Shown here in pieces: positions 63,141 to 64,000 of a stretch of DNA of 64,000 bases; within the stretch, counting starts at the first letter, position 1; the number at the start of each line of letters is the position of its first letter. The stretch comes from Aliikangiella marina. Lineage in GTDB: Bacteria > Pseudomonadota > Gammaproteobacteria > Enterobacterales > Kangiellaceae. The position numbers and the translations under genes are program-made. Under the pieces are notes generated by a model. That model was given only the letters and a program-made list of their open reading frames with translations. It was not told the DNA's origin and did no database searches. The stretch lies in the NCBI RefSeq assembly GCF_007004765.1, contig NZ_VIKR01000001.1, positions 744,001 to 808,000 of the forward strand, in the 5' to 3' direction.

Positions 63141-64000
63141 AATGCCTGTAATTACGCTTCCTGACGGTAGTCAAAGAGAATTCGATAATGCAGTGACTGT
63201 GTATCAAGTTGCTGCCGACATAGGTCCAGGTCTTGCCAAAGCTGCTTTGGCAGGTAAGGTTGATGGTCAGTTGGTTGATACCAGCTACATCATCGACACC
63301 GATGCTGAGTTGTCTTTGATCACCGACCGTGATGCCGAGGGTTTGGAAGTGATTCGCCACTCTTGTGCGCATTTATTAGCGCAAGCGACTCAAGCCATTT
63401 TTCCAAAAGCTCAAGTTACTATCGGCCCCGTGATTGATGATGGCTTTTATTATGACTTTGCTTTCTCGCGTCCATTTACACCCGATGATTTAGTGGCGAT
63501 TGAAGACAAGATGGCTGAAATCGTTAAAAAAGACCTTCCGGTCGAGAGAACTACAATGGAAAGGGACGAAGCGGTTAAGTTTTTCCGCGATATGGGTGAA
63601 GAGTACAAAGCTGAGATTATTTCTAGTATTCCTGCAGGGGAAGAACTTTCATTGTATCGTCAAGGTGATTTCATCGATTTATGTCGAGGTCCTCATGTAC
63701 CCAGCACGGGGCGTATTAAGGCTTTCAAATTGATGAAATTAGCGGGTGCATACTGGCGCGGTGATTCGAACAACGAAATGCTCCAGCGTGTTTATGGTAC
63801 AGCCTGGGCGAACAAAAAAGATCTCAAAAAATACCTTCATCGATTGGAAGAGGCAGAAAAGCGCGATCATCGAAAAATCGGTAAAGCCTTAAGCTTGTTT
63901 CATTTCCAAGAAGAGTCACCCGGCATGGTGTTTTGGCACAATGATGGATGGACTATTTTTAAGGAATTGGAAACTTATATTCGCCAAGTTCTTCGCGATA
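63141..64000 (+). CDS. thrS: Threonine--tRNA ligase, N-terminal part (3' truncated by window)
   Basis: Charges tRNA-Thr. The frame from ATG 63141 is open to the window end, covering about 286 of some 640 residues. It shows the TGS domain (1-62, [27 protein letters not shown]). The SAD editing domain follows with [34 protein letters not shown], where the editing-site histidines HxxxH are seen, and [30 protein letters not shown]. The start of the catalytic domain is [20 protein letters not shown]. The family is unambiguous. Confidence 0.96.

Overview
The window reads as a stretch of chromosome from a moderately AT-rich gammaproteobacterium, probably marine. Gene content and synteny support this: fadD-rnd-ycgL-ycgMN, bamD-rluD-pgeF-clpB, a pilSR pair, RfaH with an ops element, and a Sat-CysC fusion. 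A relative of Kangiellaceae or another Oceanospirillales-like lineage is a guess. The species cannot be fixed from the sequence alone.

Layout. 1-4907: 3' end of fadD, then rnd, ycgL, an MltB-like lytic transglycosylase, a fumarylacetoacetate-hydrolase-family gene and ycgN. The minCDE genes that sit here in E. coli are absent. 5114-8663: a CBS-domain protein on the minus strand and a two-gene unit of a membrane-anchored von Willebrand A protein plus an acidic coiled-coil membrane protein. 8843-14054: tRNA-Asp, a serine hydrolase and hrpA. 14285-17606: a small exported orphan, lexA with an unusual palindrome-rich promoter, and thiI. 17709-22533 (minus strand): a FimT/GspH-type pseudopilin, pilR, pilS and nadE. 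22778-29629: glnB with an NtrC-like site, then bamD (minus), rluD, pgeF, an acyltransferase and clpB with a sigma-32 promoter. 29885-33882: galE, tRNA-Val followed by a 58-bp tandem array carrying copies of the tRNA 3' end, a YfcC-family carrier and an orphan MlaC-like protein.

34035-60441 is a surface-polysaccharide locus. It starts with rfaH, followed by a 0.5-kb leader with a perfect 12-nt ops element inside a JUMPstart-like sequence. Then comes a same-strand run of about 21 kb: an SLBB export protein, Wzi, Wzz, Wzx, a nitroreductase-like protein, a pyruvyl transferase, an EpsG/Wzy-like polymerase, glycosyltransferases, Gmd, Fcl, GDP-mannose hydrolase, a WecG/TagA transferase, Ugd, GalU, Pgi and a catalytically dead Ugd paralogue. 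WecA (minus), a TviB-like dehydrogenase and ManC follow. Together these make GDP-mannose, GDP-fucose, UDP-glucose, UDP-glucuronate and a UDP-HexNAc uronate, and build, pyruvylate, flip, polymerise and export a fucose/uronate-containing heteropolysaccharide. No Wzc kinase or Wzb phosphatase is present. 60610-64000: a VanZ-like protein, Sat-CysC (PAPS synthesis) and the 5' part of thrS.

The most unusual signal is a scattered family of intergenic arrays in strict 7-bp register, with different heptamers at different loci. They lie on both sides of clpB, in the polysaccharide leader, on both sides of a four-helix-bundle gene inserted in the polysaccharide operon, and after manC. Two of them share an 18-bp near-palindromic core. 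The four-helix-bundle cassette has inverted arrays at its ends, and its right array has become the coding sequence for the N-terminus of Wzi.
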